The position numbers were made by a program, and so were the translations under genes. Below the pieces are notes generated by a model that was not told the DNA's origin, made no database searches, and saw only the letters and a list, made by a program, of their open reading frames with translations. From positions 62,001 to 126,000 of the forward strand of contig CBIFVZ010000004.1 of the NCBI GenBank assembly GCA_966185765.1: a DNA stretch of 64,000 nt. Reading direction: 5' to 3'. This document shows, in pieces, positions 26,732 through 35,254 of this stretch; the stretch's first letter is position 1, and each line of letters opens with the position of its first letter. The stretch is from CBIFVZ01 sp966185765 (GTDB taxonomy: Bacteria; Pseudomonadota; Gammaproteobacteria; Enterobacterales; Enterobacteriaceae).

Positions 26732-28501
26732 ATGGTGACTAACCGTCAGCGCTACCGCGAAAAAGTCTCCCAGATGATAAGCTGGGGACACTGGTTTGCT
26801 CTGTTTAATATCCTGGCGGCAATGCTGCTGGGTAGTCGCTATCTGTTTGTCGCCGACTGGCCCGCCACCCTGACAGGTCGCATTTATTCCTGGATAAGCC
26901 TCATTGGGCACTTCAGCTTCCTGGTGTTTGCGGCCTATCTACTGGTGCTGTTTCCGCTGACATTTATAGTTATGTCACAGCGCCTGATGCGCTTTCTCTC
27001 GGCAACGCTCGCCACTGCGGGCATGACGCTGCTTCTTATCGACAGCGAAGTGTTTACCCGTTTTCACCTGCACCTCAACCCTGTGGTGTGGGAGTTAGTG
27101 ATAAACCCGGACCGCGGAGAAATGGCCCGCGACTGGCAGTTGATGTTTATCAGCGTGCCGGTGATTTTCCTTATAGAAATGCTGTTTGCGACCTGGAGTT
27201 GGCAAAAGCTACGCAGCCTGAGCCGCCGTAATCGTTATGCCCGCCCGCTGGTGGTGCTGTTTATCGTTTCATTTTTCAGCAGCCATCTGATGTATATCTG
27301 GGCCGATGCCAACTTCTATCGCCCTGTTACCATGCAGCGAGCCAACCTGCCTCTGTCCTACCCGATGACCGCGCGCCGTTTCCTTGAGAAGCATGGCCTG
27401 CTGGATGGGCAGGAATACCAGCGTCGTCTTGTGGAACAAGGCAGCCCGGAAGCGTTGTCGGTGCAATATCCGCTGGGGGATCTGAGCTATGGCGATATGG
27501 GCAGCGGTTACAATGTGCTACTGGTCACCGTCGACGGTCTGAACTATTCACGCATGGAACAGACCATGCCAGCGTTGACCCAGTTCGCCAGCACAAACGT
27601 CAATTTTACCCAGCATATGAGCGCCGGCAACAGCGCCGATAACGGCATCTTCGGACTGTTTTACGGCATCTCACCAACCTATATGGACGGCGTGCTCTCC
27701 TCACGGCTCCCGGCGGCGCTCGTTACGGCACTCAACCAGCAGGGCTATCAGCTTGGCCTGTTTGCCTCAGACGGCTTTGGCAATCCGCTTTATCGCCAGG
27801 CACTGCTGTCTGATTTCTCGCTGCCGCCTGCACGCAACCAGAGTGATGCGCAAACCGCCGGGCAGTGGATAAACTGGCTTGATAAATACGCGGGCGAAGA
27901 TAACCGCTGGTTCTCCTGGGTTTCCCTTAACGGCACCCGTGTTGCTACCCAGGATGCCGCTAATGAAACTGACTTTACCCGCCGTTATACCAGTGCGGCG
28001 CAAAGTGTAGATGCGCAAATTGAACGTATCCTGCTGGCGCTACGTAACAGCGGTAGGTTAGAAAATACGGTTGTTATCATTACCGGTAGCCACGGTATAC
28101 CACTTGATAAGCAGCGCAGCCGGTTCGGCTGGGACCGCTCGCGCATTCAGGTTCCGCTGGTGATACACTGGCCTGGTACCCCTGCACAGCGGATAAGCAA
28201 ACTGACCAACCATCAGGACTTGATGAGCACGTTGATGCAGCGTCTGTTGCACGTGCGTACACCAGCCAGCGAATATTCACAGGGTGAAGACCTGTTTGCA
28301 GCCACTCGACGCAGAGGCTGGGTAATTGGGGCTGACAGCAATACGCTTGCCATTACCACGCCTGAGATAACGCTGGTACTGGATAACAACGGTAATTACA
28401 AAACCTGGGATCGCAACGGCAATGAGATTAAAGAGCAACGTCCACAGCTTGGCTTGCTTTTGCAGGTGCTGACCGATGAAAAACGCTTTATTGCTAACTG
28501 A
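26732..28501 (+). CDS. yejM: LPS-homeostasis regulator YejM (PbgA/LapC)
   Basis: YejM is an essential inner-membrane protein in E. coli that senses lipopolysaccharide and restrains FtsH-LapB degradation of LpxC. The 589-residue protein has five membrane segments in the first 190 residues, a linker including the basic region RRNRYARPL, and a periplasmic sulfatase/alkaline-phosphatase-like domain (VTVDGLNYSRM, DNGIFGLFYGISP). The fold is kept, while most metal-site residues of true sulfatases are absent. It starts MVTNRQRYREKVSQM, like E. coli. Confidence 0.96.
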   Translation: MVTNRQRYREKVSQMISWGHWFALFNILAAMLLGSRYLFVADWPATLTGRIYSWISLIGHFSFLVFAAYLLVLFPLTFIVMSQRLMRFLSATLATAGMTLLLIDSEVFTRFHLHLNPVVWELVINPDRGEMARDWQLMFISVPVIFLIEMLFATWSWQKLRSLSRRNRYARPLVVLFIVSFFSSHLMYIWADANFYRPVTMQRANLPLSYPMTARRFLEKHGLLDGQEYQRRLVEQGSPEALSVQYPLGDLSYGDMGSGYNVLLVTVDGLNYSRMEQTMPALTQFASTNVNFTQHMSAGNSADNGIFGLFYGISPTYMDGVLSSRLPAALVTALNQQGYQLGLFASDGFGNPLYRQALLSDFSLPPARNQSDAQTAGQWINWLDKYAGEDNRWFSWVSLNGTRVATQDAANETDFTRRYTSAAQSVDAQIERILLALRNSGRLENTVVIITGSHGIPLDKQRSRFGWDRSRIQVPLVIHWPGTPAQRISKLTNHQDLMSTLMQRLLHVRTPASEYSQGEDLFAATRRRGWVIGADSNTLAITTPEITLVLDNNGNYKTWDRNGNEIKEQRPQLGLLLQVLTDEKRFIAN

Positions 28502-28578
28502 TTGATTATTTATGAATCAGTTAACCCTGACTGACCTTGCAATCGGCCAGGAAAACGGTAGTATTAGCATCCACAATT

Positions 28579-28655
28579 CGGTACGTAGCGCAGCCTGGTA
28601 GCGCACTGTCATGGGGTGTCAGGGGTCGGAGGTTCAAATCCTCTCGTACCGACCA
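28579..28655 (+). tRNA. proL: tRNA-Pro (anticodon GGG)
   Basis: A 77-base tRNA with encoded CCA. The acceptor arms CGGTACG (28579-28585) and CGTACCG (28645-28651) pair fully. The D-arm is GCGC-AGCCTGGTA-GCGC, the anticodon loop has GGG at 28613-28615 and the T-loop reads GGTTCAAATCC. It matches E. coli proL and keeps its place after yejM. It reads CCC and CCU codons. Confidence 0.97.
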
Positions 28656-28660
28656 AATTT

Positions 28661-28689
28661 AAAAAAACCAACCTACGGGTTGGTTTTTT
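28661..28689 (+). terminator. Terminator after tRNA-Pro
   Basis: An A-run, the stem AACCAACC/GGTTGGTT with a small loop, and TTTTTT begin five bases after the tRNA CCA end. Confidence 0.88.
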
Positions 28690-28886
28690 CATGCCCTGTG
28701 AATATAGCGTACAATCGTCAGAAATATGCTCAGTCGTACTCGTTACGCGACCAATCACCTTTTCCCACCAGAACACTCCTGTTTACTCTTCCCACCGCCT
28801 ATTAATCCTCTCCATAATGCTATTGAGGCAGTCAAAATTTACGAAGATAAGCCTTTGCACATTCTCGTGGACGCTCCCAAAACACG

Positions 28887-29384
28887 CTACTCGACAAATT
28901 TCAGATATTTCACCTGAACCTGCACAGTGGCCGATATTTCTCCGCTTGCCACCTCGCCCTCTGGGGTATGAATATAGCCTGCTGAGTATTGCCAGGTGCT
29001 AAACGACTCAACCGGATAGTACATTGGGCTGCCAGGGCTGACACGACGTGAAAACTTATCTCGCAATTCAATACCCACGCCGTTAATCTGCGTCGCCAGC
29101 ACGTCCTGGTCAGAAGCTGAACCTCTCCCCATGAAGGTTATCTGCATGATATCTGCCTCGGGAGGAGTCAATTCCAGCGTAAAAGGTACAGTCCCCAGGG
29201 CGTCAGAACTGCCCACCCCTTTAAAGCTATTAGCATCAACAATAGCTAACATCACTGTCATATCGTTTGCCCCACTGACGCCTGCGGCCATAGCACGAGA
29301 TTTTGGGGCAATAACAAGCGGTGGAAGATCGTCTATACCCAACGTAGGTGAAACTATTTGCCCCTTAAATTCTATAGCGAACAT
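28887..29384 (-). CDS. Fimbrial-subunit-like protein without signal peptide
   Basis: A 165-residue protein with the shape of a chaperone-usher pilin domain. It begins IEFKGQIVSP, has the central FTLELTPPEADIMQITFMG strand pair, GVGIELRDK, and ends with alternating SGEISATVQVQVKYL, the typical donor-binding C-terminal strand. Unusually, there is no signal peptide and no cysteine at all. The start is well supported: AAGGAG lies seven bases before the ATG at 29384 and no earlier in-frame start exists. No chaperone or usher gene is nearby. It may be a remnant or a cytoplasmic relative; export by an unknown route cannot be excluded. Confidence 0.65.
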   Translation of the reverse strand: MFAIEFKGQIVSPTLGIDDLPPLVIAPKSRAMAAGVSGANDMTVMLAIVDANSFKGVGSSDALGTVPFTLELTPPEADIMQITFMGRGSASDQDVLATQINGVGIELRDKFSRRVSPGSPMYYPVESFSTWQYSAGYIHTPEGEVASGEISATVQVQVKYLKFVE

Positions 29385-29973
29385 ATCAACACTCCTTTGT
29401 ATGCCAGACTTCCAGGTCGTCTGAAATGCTCGCTCCCTTGCTGGCAGGTTAAAATAGACATGACGAGAGTATGGCTCTGTCTTTTCAATCAGTGATAATT
29501 GAGATTATTGTTTAAGTACTGGCTAAAACGCGATCGGGATCACATTCCCATTACAGCCACAACTATCAATCAAATCAACGAATTAAATGCCTAAAAAAAC
29601 AATATAATCAGTCAATATCACCAATACTAAGCGTGCTTATCACTAATAACCTATGGCGCTCAAAGATATTCCTGGAGGCTGCTGCCCTGGCAAACGGGTA
29701 GTAAACCACTGTGCGTAACACTATGTCATATCCGCCAAATACAGGGGCTTTGATTTTGTGTTAAGGTACATCCACCTTTCAGTATGGGTATCTGAAAGAC
29801 CTGGTCGACGTTAGCCTCATTTATATGTGGCGACTTTACCTAACCAGTATGCCTGGCCATTAAACATTAAGCCCCAGTAGCACTTCCCTGCTCCGACCTG
29901 TACCATGCGCACTCCAGCGTGATCGACATCACATGTTGAACTCGCCTCACAACAATAAAATCTGCAAATTACT
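29385..29973. other. AT-rich intergenic region before the SulP gene
   Basis: About 590 AT-rich bases between divergent genes. It should contain the promoters of the fimbrial-like gene and of the SulP permease. I see no coding sequence with family resemblance, no RNA gene and no clear inverted repeat. Confidence 0.45.
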
Positions 29974-31449
29974 ATGTCGCAAAACATCACAACATCGCAC
30001 ACGCTCAACGTACTGCGCTCACCGCGGTTACTGACACGCGAATGCCTGGCCGGTGTTATCACCGCGCTGGCGCTGATCCCTGAAGTTATTTCCTTTTCCG
30101 TTATTGCCGGTGTTGACCCAAAAGTTAGCCTGATTGCTTCAGTGGTATTGTGTCTGAGCCTCTCATTGCTTGGCGGCCGTCCAGCGATGGTGACAGCCGC
30201 TGCAGGCTCTGTGGCGCTGGTTATTGGCCCAATGGTTCATCTGCACGGCGTTGGTTATATCCTGCCCGCCGTGGTCCTTGCCGGAGTATTCCAGATTGCT
30301 TTTGGTCTGCTCGGCCTCGCGCGTATGATGCGCTACATTCCACGCTCGGTAATGACTGGGTTTGTGAACGCGCTTGGCATCCTCATTTTCTTTGCTCAGG
30401 TACCACATATCTGGGGTCAGAACCTAACGGTGTGGATGCTGTTTGGGCTTACACTCGCCATTGTTCTACTGTTGCCGTATGTATTGAAAAGCGTACCGTC
30501 ACCGCTGGTAGCGATTGTGGTCATTACGGCACTGGCGATGGGATTTGGCCTGGCGGCTCCCAACGTCGGGAATGAAGGACCAATGACACCCGGACTACCA
30601 GGCTTTACCGAACTCCTGGTGCCGCTCAACGTCGACACGCTAACCATCGTCTGGCCGTGTGCGTTAAGTATTGCGCTGGTTGGATTGATGGAGTCACTTC
30701 TGACCGCCAAGCTTGTGGATGACATCACCGACACCCCCTCAAGTAAGCGTCGCGAAAGCTGGGGGCTGGGCGTAGGGAATATTCTCGCCGGTTTTTACGG
30801 CGGCATTGCCGGTTGCGCCATGATTGGTCAGACGATGGTGAATGTCGAACTTGGTAAGGCGAGAAGCCGCGTATCAACCATTGCAGCCGCACTGGTTTTG
30901 CTGCTTCTGGTTACTGGTTTAAGTGAGTTGATGGCCAAAATTCCAATGGTAGTTCTGGCGGCCATTATGATGATTGTGGCACTTAAAACTCTGGACTGGC
31001 ATAGCCTGCGCCCGACAACATTGAGAAGATTGCCGCTATCTGAAACACTCCTGATGGCGGTCACGGTTATTGCCACTGTCTGGACCGGTAATCTCGCCGT
31101 CGGCGTTGGCGGCGGCGTGGTGTTTGCCATTATCCTGTTTGCCCGGCGCGTGGCGCATGTGATTGAGGCCGAACGCGAGCTGGCGCCCGACGGTCAGTCG
31201 GTACGCTACACCGTACGCGGCCCGCTATTTTTTGCCAGCAGCAACGATTTGTTTGAGCACTTTCATTATGCTGACGACCCACAACGTGTGACTATCGATT
31301 TAACGCATGCGCCGGTATGGGATGCGTCCAGCGTCGCTGCGCTGGACGCAATTGAAACGCGTTATCAGCGCTATCACTGTGAGGTGGACATTGTGGGACT
31401 GGATCTGAGAAGCCGCGATCTCCATCAGAAGCTCAGCGGCATGTTTTGA
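29974..31449 (+). CDS. SulP-family anion permease with STAS domain
   Basis: An inner-membrane transporter of the SulP (SLC26) family, which moves sulfate, bicarbonate or dicarboxylates. The 491 residues have about 11-12 membrane segments, with RECLAGVITALALIPEVISFSVIAG at the start and GGIAGCAMIGQTMVNVELG in the middle. A C-terminal cytoplasmic STAS domain follows (about 405-491; VTIDLTHAPVWDASSVAALD). That the family start matches VGxxxALxxIPExxxFAxIAGxxP is clear; the substrate is not. No obvious ribosome site precedes the ATG. The gene is absent here in E. coli K-12. Confidence 0.9.
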   Translation: MSQNITTSHTLNVLRSPRLLTRECLAGVITALALIPEVISFSVIAGVDPKVSLIASVVLCLSLSLLGGRPAMVTAAAGSVALVIGPMVHLHGVGYILPAVVLAGVFQIAFGLLGLARMMRYIPRSVMTGFVNALGILIFFAQVPHIWGQNLTVWMLFGLTLAIVLLLPYVLKSVPSPLVAIVVITALAMGFGLAAPNVGNEGPMTPGLPGFTELLVPLNVDTLTIVWPCALSIALVGLMESLLTAKLVDDITDTPSSKRRESWGLGVGNILAGFYGGIAGCAMIGQTMVNVELGKARSRVSTIAAALVLLLLVTGLSELMAKIPMVVLAAIMMIVALKTLDWHSLRPTTLRRLPLSETLLMAVTVIATVWTGNLAVGVGGGVVFAIILFARRVAHVIEAERELAPDGQSVRYTVRGPLFFASSNDLFEHFHYADDPQRVTIDLTHAPVWDASSVAALDAIETRYQRYHCEVDIVGLDLRSRDLHQKLSGMF

Positions 31450-31462
31450 GTCAAATAAACGC

Positions 31463-31480
31463 CCCGCAGGCTAATGCGGG
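31463..31480 (+). terminator. Weak hairpin after the SulP gene
   Basis: CCCGCA (31463-31468) pairs with TGCGGG (31475-31480), followed by TCTCTT, 13 bases after the stop. A modest intrinsic terminator. Confidence 0.5.
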
Positions 31481-31565
31481 TCTCTTAAGCAAATGAGGCT
31501 CGATAAATTGAGCCTTCAATGAAGTAAAACAGGGCTGAACCCCCTGATCCCTTCATTTTCCTTTT

Positions 31566-31601
31566 AAGCATAATTATGACTATAGCGTCATAATTATGCT
31601 T
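31566..31601. repeat. Perfect 15-bp inverted repeat with nested palindromes
   Basis: AAGCATAATTATGAC (31566-31580) and GTCATAATTATGCTT (31587-31601) are exact inverse complements around TATAGC. Each arm contains CATAATTATG, itself a perfect 10-bp palindrome, so the element is both an inverted and a direct repeat. It lies between the convergent SulP and mgtE genes and may be a bidirectional terminator or a double protein-binding site. Confidence 0.8.
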
Positions 31602-31633
31602 CAGTGGCTGGCATTAGCCCGCAGGCCGTTTTT

Positions 31634-33070
31634 TTACATCAGGAAGATAGTGGCAAGGCCGAGGAAGATAAAAAAGCCGCCGGTATCAGTAATGGCGGTA
31701 ATCATCACACTGGAACCCACCGCCGGGTCACGTCCCAGGCGCGACATGGTCATGGGGATAATTACGCCCATAATGGCTGCCACCAGCAGGTTCAAAATCA
31801 TAGCAAGTGTCATCACCGCACCAAGCGCAAGGTCGTGATACAAAAGCCAGGTCACACCGCCCATAATACCGCCCCAGACCAGGCCGTTTATCAGCGCCAC
31901 GCCCATCTCACGCAAAATCAGAAACGAGAAGTTGCCAGGCTGGATATGCTGCAACGCCAGCGAGCGAACAATCATCGTGATGGTCTGGTTACCGGTATTG
32001 CCGCCAATACCGGCGACGATGGGCATCAGCGACGCGAGTGCGACAAGCTGCGAAATAGTGTGCTCAAAACCGTCAATCACACGTGAGGCGATAAACGCCG
32101 TACAGAGGTTAATGGCCAGCCACGCCCAACGCGCTTTTACCGCCTTACTGACTGGCGCAAACACGTCCTCTTCGGCACTCAAGCCCCCCATACGACGTAA
32201 ATCGTCTTCGGTCTCTTCAATCACCACGTCAACGATTTCTGCGACGGTCAGACGGCCCATCAGCTTACCCTGGGTATCTACCACCGCGGCGCTGACGAGG
32301 TTATCACGTTCGAAGGTCAGGGCCGCCTGTTCTTCACTGTCCATCGGGGTAAAGATGACCGGGTTATTCTCCATGACCTCGGCCACCAGCGCCTGTGAAC
32401 GGTGCAGCAGAATGGTGGTCAGCTCGAGCTCACCCAGCAGCGTTTTATCGCGCGTGGTCACAAACAGTTTGTCGGTATTTTCCGGCATTTTGCCCAGGCG
32501 GCGCAGGTAACGCTGTACTGTCGCCAGACTGACGTCAGAACGCACGGTAATAACCTCAAACTCCATGATGGCGCCGACGCTGTGTTTGTCATAGCGCATG
32601 ACCTGGCGCACGCGTGCGCGCTCCTCGGCAGGCAGGGTCGCCAGCAGGCGCCCCATCAGGTCTCTCGGCAGGTGCTGCGCGAGATAAATCTGTTCATCGA
32701 TATCCAGGATACTGAGCGTGTGCATCAGATCGCGGTCGCTCATCTCTTCAATGAGGTCTTCCCACACATGCTCTGAGGCTTCAATCAGTACCTTACCGCG
32801 TTTGTCTTCCGGGACCAGTCGCCACAGCGCGTGACGTTCAGTAGCAGGTAACGCTTCCAGGGTATCGGCCAAATCCGGAGGCGGCAGGCGCTGGACCAGC
32901 AGCGTCACTTCATCAATATCACCCTGTAAATGCTCGATATCATGCAGCTCATCGGCATTCAGGCGCCCCAGAATCGCCGCCGTAACGGCCTTGTCGCCGG
33001 ACAGCAGGAAGAGGATCCGCGCACGGTCTTCGGCACGGTGCTTAACGTTATATTTAGTTATGACGGACAT
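31634..33070 (-). CDS. mgtE: MgtE-family magnesium transporter
   Basis: A magnesium-gated channel of the inner membrane. The 478-residue protein has an N-terminal superhelical domain (about 30-150; DLADTLEALPATERHALWRLV), a CBS pair with HSVGAIMEFEVITVRSDVSL, and five C-terminal membrane helices with GGNTGNQTITM and the pore motif around NLLVAAIMGVIIPM. I chose the ATG at 33070 (MSVITKYNVK); the frame continues open to an ATG at 33286, adding 72 residues with a lipoprotein-like stretch, but MgtE needs a cytoplasmic N-terminus and that start has no ribosome site. E. coli K-12 lacks mgtE here. Confidence 0.9.
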   Translation of the reverse strand: MSVITKYNVKHRAEDRARILFLLSGDKAVTAAILGRLNADELHDIEHLQGDIDEVTLLVQRLPPPDLADTLEALPATERHALWRLVPEDKRGKVLIEASEHVWEDLIEEMSDRDLMHTLSILDIDEQIYLAQHLPRDLMGRLLATLPAEERARVRQVMRYDKHSVGAIMEFEVITVRSDVSLATVQRYLRRLGKMPENTDKLFVTTRDKTLLGELELTTILLHRSQALVAEVMENNPVIFTPMDSEEQAALTFERDNLVSAAVVDTQGKLMGRLTVAEIVDVVIEETEDDLRRMGGLSAEEDVFAPVSKAVKARWAWLAINLCTAFIASRVIDGFEHTISQLVALASLMPIVAGIGGNTGNQTITMIVRSLALQHIQPGNFSFLILREMGVALINGLVWGGIMGGVTWLLYHDLALGAVMTLAMILNLLVAAIMGVIIPMTMSRLGRDPAVGSSVMITAITDTGGFFIFLGLATIFLM

Positions 33071-33394
33071 CGGTAATGCATCCCTGGATAAGTGGAACCG
33101 GTTATTCCCCTTTCCGCAGGCGGAAAAGGACAACAGCATAACGGCAGATGCTGTAAATAATAATAAACGGTTGCCATACTGACCCGATTTAATCGTAAAA
33201 AGCGTACTGTTCGCGGGAATATTGCTCGTAAGTGAGTTAAGTCTGAAAATTGGCAAGTAGCTACCTACGAATGCGGCGGTGCTCATATATGAAGAAAAGC
33301 GCCAGCGCGCAGGCTTATCCGGCTGCGTCTGGCCCTTGCTGTACAGGCCGACTACGCTTAAAGGCGGTGTTTCTTACGACAAGCGAGGGCTGAT
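33071..33394. other. Intergenic region between mgtE and the small ORF
   Basis: About 320 bases containing the mgtE upstream region and the promoter of the small gene at 33395. The minus strand is open across 33071-33286, in frame with mgtE. Magnesium transporter genes often have regulatory leaders, but I could not recognise an M-box or a clear leader-peptide system here. Confidence 0.4.
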
Positions 33395-33481
33395 ATGACT
33401 AGCAACTATCGGATGGAAAGAGAAAAAGACGATCCGTCTGAAGCGCCGGAGTCTGGCGATAAGCTACCTGAGCGCAGATAA
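33395..33481 (+). CDS. Candidate 28-residue small protein
   Basis: A very short gene, MTSNYRMEREKDDPSEAPES and eight more residues. It is highly charged and lacks any hydrophobic stretch. Three points favour it: GAGGG lies five bases before the ATG, the gene ends 10 bases before a strong 12-bp terminator hairpin, and no other gene on this strand would need that terminator. I know of no family. It could also be chance, since an ORF of this length is common. Confidence 0.45.
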   Translation: MTSNYRMEREKDDPSEAPESGDKLPERR

Positions 33482-33491
33482 ACGTGACATG

Positions 33492-33519
33492 CCGATGGCC
33501 CCCATCTGGGGGCCATCGG
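33492..33519. terminator. Strong 12-bp hairpin between the small ORF and yojI
   Basis: CCGATGGCCCCC (33492-33503), ATCT loop, GGGGGCCATCGG (33508-33519): a perfect, very GC-rich stem. It begins three bases after the yojI stop on the minus strand and ten after the small ORF on the plus strand, so it may serve both. Confidence 0.8.
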
Positions 33520-33522
33520 TTA

Positions 33523-35169
33523 TCAACCACCAGTGCGTGCGACAGCATCGCGAGTAGCGTGGTCGCGCTCCTCCCCCGTCAGCTCACTAAGCTGCCCCTG
33601 GCGCATCTCCAGCAGGCGATCGGCATGCACGAAATAGCTGTCATCATGGCTGATAGCAAAGACCGTTTTACCCATCTGCTGCATAAGCGGCAATAACACC
33701 TGGTAAAACTCACGGCGAAAATGCGGGTCCTGGTCTGCCGCCCATTCATCAAGCAAAATCACGTCACGCTCCTCGGCGAGCGCCAGCAGCAACGCAACAC
33801 GTTTTTTCTGCCCTTTCGACAGCTTAAGATTGAGGATTCTTCCCTCTTCAAGCTGCAATTTGTTGTTCATTTTGAGTCGTTCAAGCCACTGTGCGACCAG
33901 CGCAGGGTTCGCAGGCTGACCGCCAGGCCCCGTCAGGCGGTCAAAAAGCCAGACATCCGTAAACACCGCTGAGAACAGACTGCGCCAGGCATCCATCTCG
34001 CTTGCTGAAACTGCTTTACCATCCAGATACAACCCACCGGACACCGGGTGATACAGGCCGGTCAGCAGCATCGCCAGTGTTGACTTGCCACTGCCGTTCC
34101 CCCCAATCAGAAACACCAGCTCGCCGCGCCGGATGGTAAGATTAAGGGGACCCACCGTAAAGCCGCCTTCCCCATAGGTAAATACCACATCACGAAGTTC
34201 CAGCGTCTGCCAGTCACGCGGGGGCTGCGGGCGAGAAAAGCTTTCACGGTAATCTGCCAGATGAAAACGATTTAACTTGTTAAACGCCACCTCGGCGCTC
34301 AGCAATGTCGGCAAAGCGCCAACCGCAGACAGCAGCGGCGTGCGCAGAAACAAGAGCGTCAGCGAAAAGGTCGCGGCCACGTTAGTATCGGCCCAGCCCA
34401 GGCTGTTCGCCATCCAGAACACCAGACCAATGGCGCCAAGCATCATAATGTTGGACCAGTTCACCGCACTTAAGTGGAAGGTATCGGCTCGAACAATATG
34501 ATGGCGATACGCTTTTGCATCCGGAATGTAAATATTCTGGAAGATATCCTGCGCACGCTCGCGGTTAAGCGACAGCTCTCTGCGCCCCTCCAGTACGGTC
34601 TGGTAGTCGTTATAAAGCTTATCTTCTGTTTCACGCAGCGTAGCCATATGGCGATACACGCGCGACACCAGCAGCCAGCCGCCAAAAATGGTTACAGCGA
34701 CCCATAACGAGGTGACCAGCAGCATTTGCGCTGACAACCAGCCCAGATACGCCGCACAGCCTGCCGTCAGAATAATGCCCTGTACCAGCTCCGGCAGGCG
34801 TACAAAGGCAATAGTGATGGCCCGCACGTCGCTGGTAAGCCCCGCCAGCAGCGATGCACTGCCAAGCTGTTCCAGACGTTCAACGTGGCTATCGAGAATA
34901 CGTTTGATAAACTCACCGCGCAGGCGATAAACAAAATGGTGACCAAGCAGCGTCAGTGCCAGCTGTGACGCCAGCGTTACCACCATCAATACCAACAGCA
35001 GCGCGAGAAACTCGGGCAACACCGTCAGGGTTTTGTCTGCAGTTTCAATCAGTCGCTGGTTGATAAAGGCAATCAGGCCAATACCGAGCGCAGCACTGGC
35101 GAGGCTCAGCGCCATCACCATCAGGAAAGGCCAGCGATACTGGCGCCAGACAACAAGCAAAAGTTTCAC
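33523..35169 (-). CDS. yojI: ABC exporter YojI (microcin J25 efflux)
   Basis: YojI is a half-size ABC exporter with a fused membrane domain and ATPase; in E. coli it pumps out microcin J25 with TolC and also L-cysteine. The 548-residue protein has six membrane helices (residues 1-310). The ATPase carries Walker A GGNGSGKS, the degenerate signature LSKGQKKRV and Walker B VILLDEWAADQD. The start is a GTG at 35169 (VKLLLVVWRQYRWPF), which matches the E. coli N-terminus. It is downstream of alkB on the same strand with an 85-base gap. Confidence 0.95.
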   Translation of the reverse strand: MKLLLVVWRQYRWPFLMVMALSLASAALGIGLIAFINQRLIETADKTLTVLPEFLALLLVLMVVTLASQLALTLLGHHFVYRLRGEFIKRILDSHVERLEQLGSASLLAGLTSDVRAITIAFVRLPELVQGIILTAGCAAYLGWLSAQMLLVTSLWVAVTIFGGWLLVSRVYRHMATLRETEDKLYNDYQTVLEGRRELSLNRERAQDIFQNIYIPDAKAYRHHIVRADTFHLSAVNWSNIMMLGAIGLVFWMANSLGWADTNVAATFSLTLLFLRTPLLSAVGALPTLLSAEVAFNKLNRFHLADYRESFSRPQPPRDWQTLELRDVVFTYGEGGFTVGPLNLTIRRGELVFLIGGNGSGKSTLAMLLTGLYHPVSGGLYLDGKAVSASEMDAWRSLFSAVFTDVWLFDRLTGPGGQPANPALVAQWLERLKMNNKLQLEEGRILNLKLSKGQKKRVALLLALAEERDVILLDEWAADQDPHFRREFYQVLLPLMQQMGKTVFAISHDDSYFVHADRLLEMRQGQLSELTGEERDHATRDAVARTGG

Positions 35170-35254
35170 AAACGGTCCCCGGACAGCAGAAGAGAGCGAG
35201 CAGTTTAAACGGCTGGGGCATCACGGCAATAATAATTCTGATTTTTATTCTGCT

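Noticed and set aside
28726..28917. A 63-codon open frame downstream of tRNA-Pro
   Set aside because: No ribosome site, overlaps the end of the fimbrial-like gene, no recognisable pattern.
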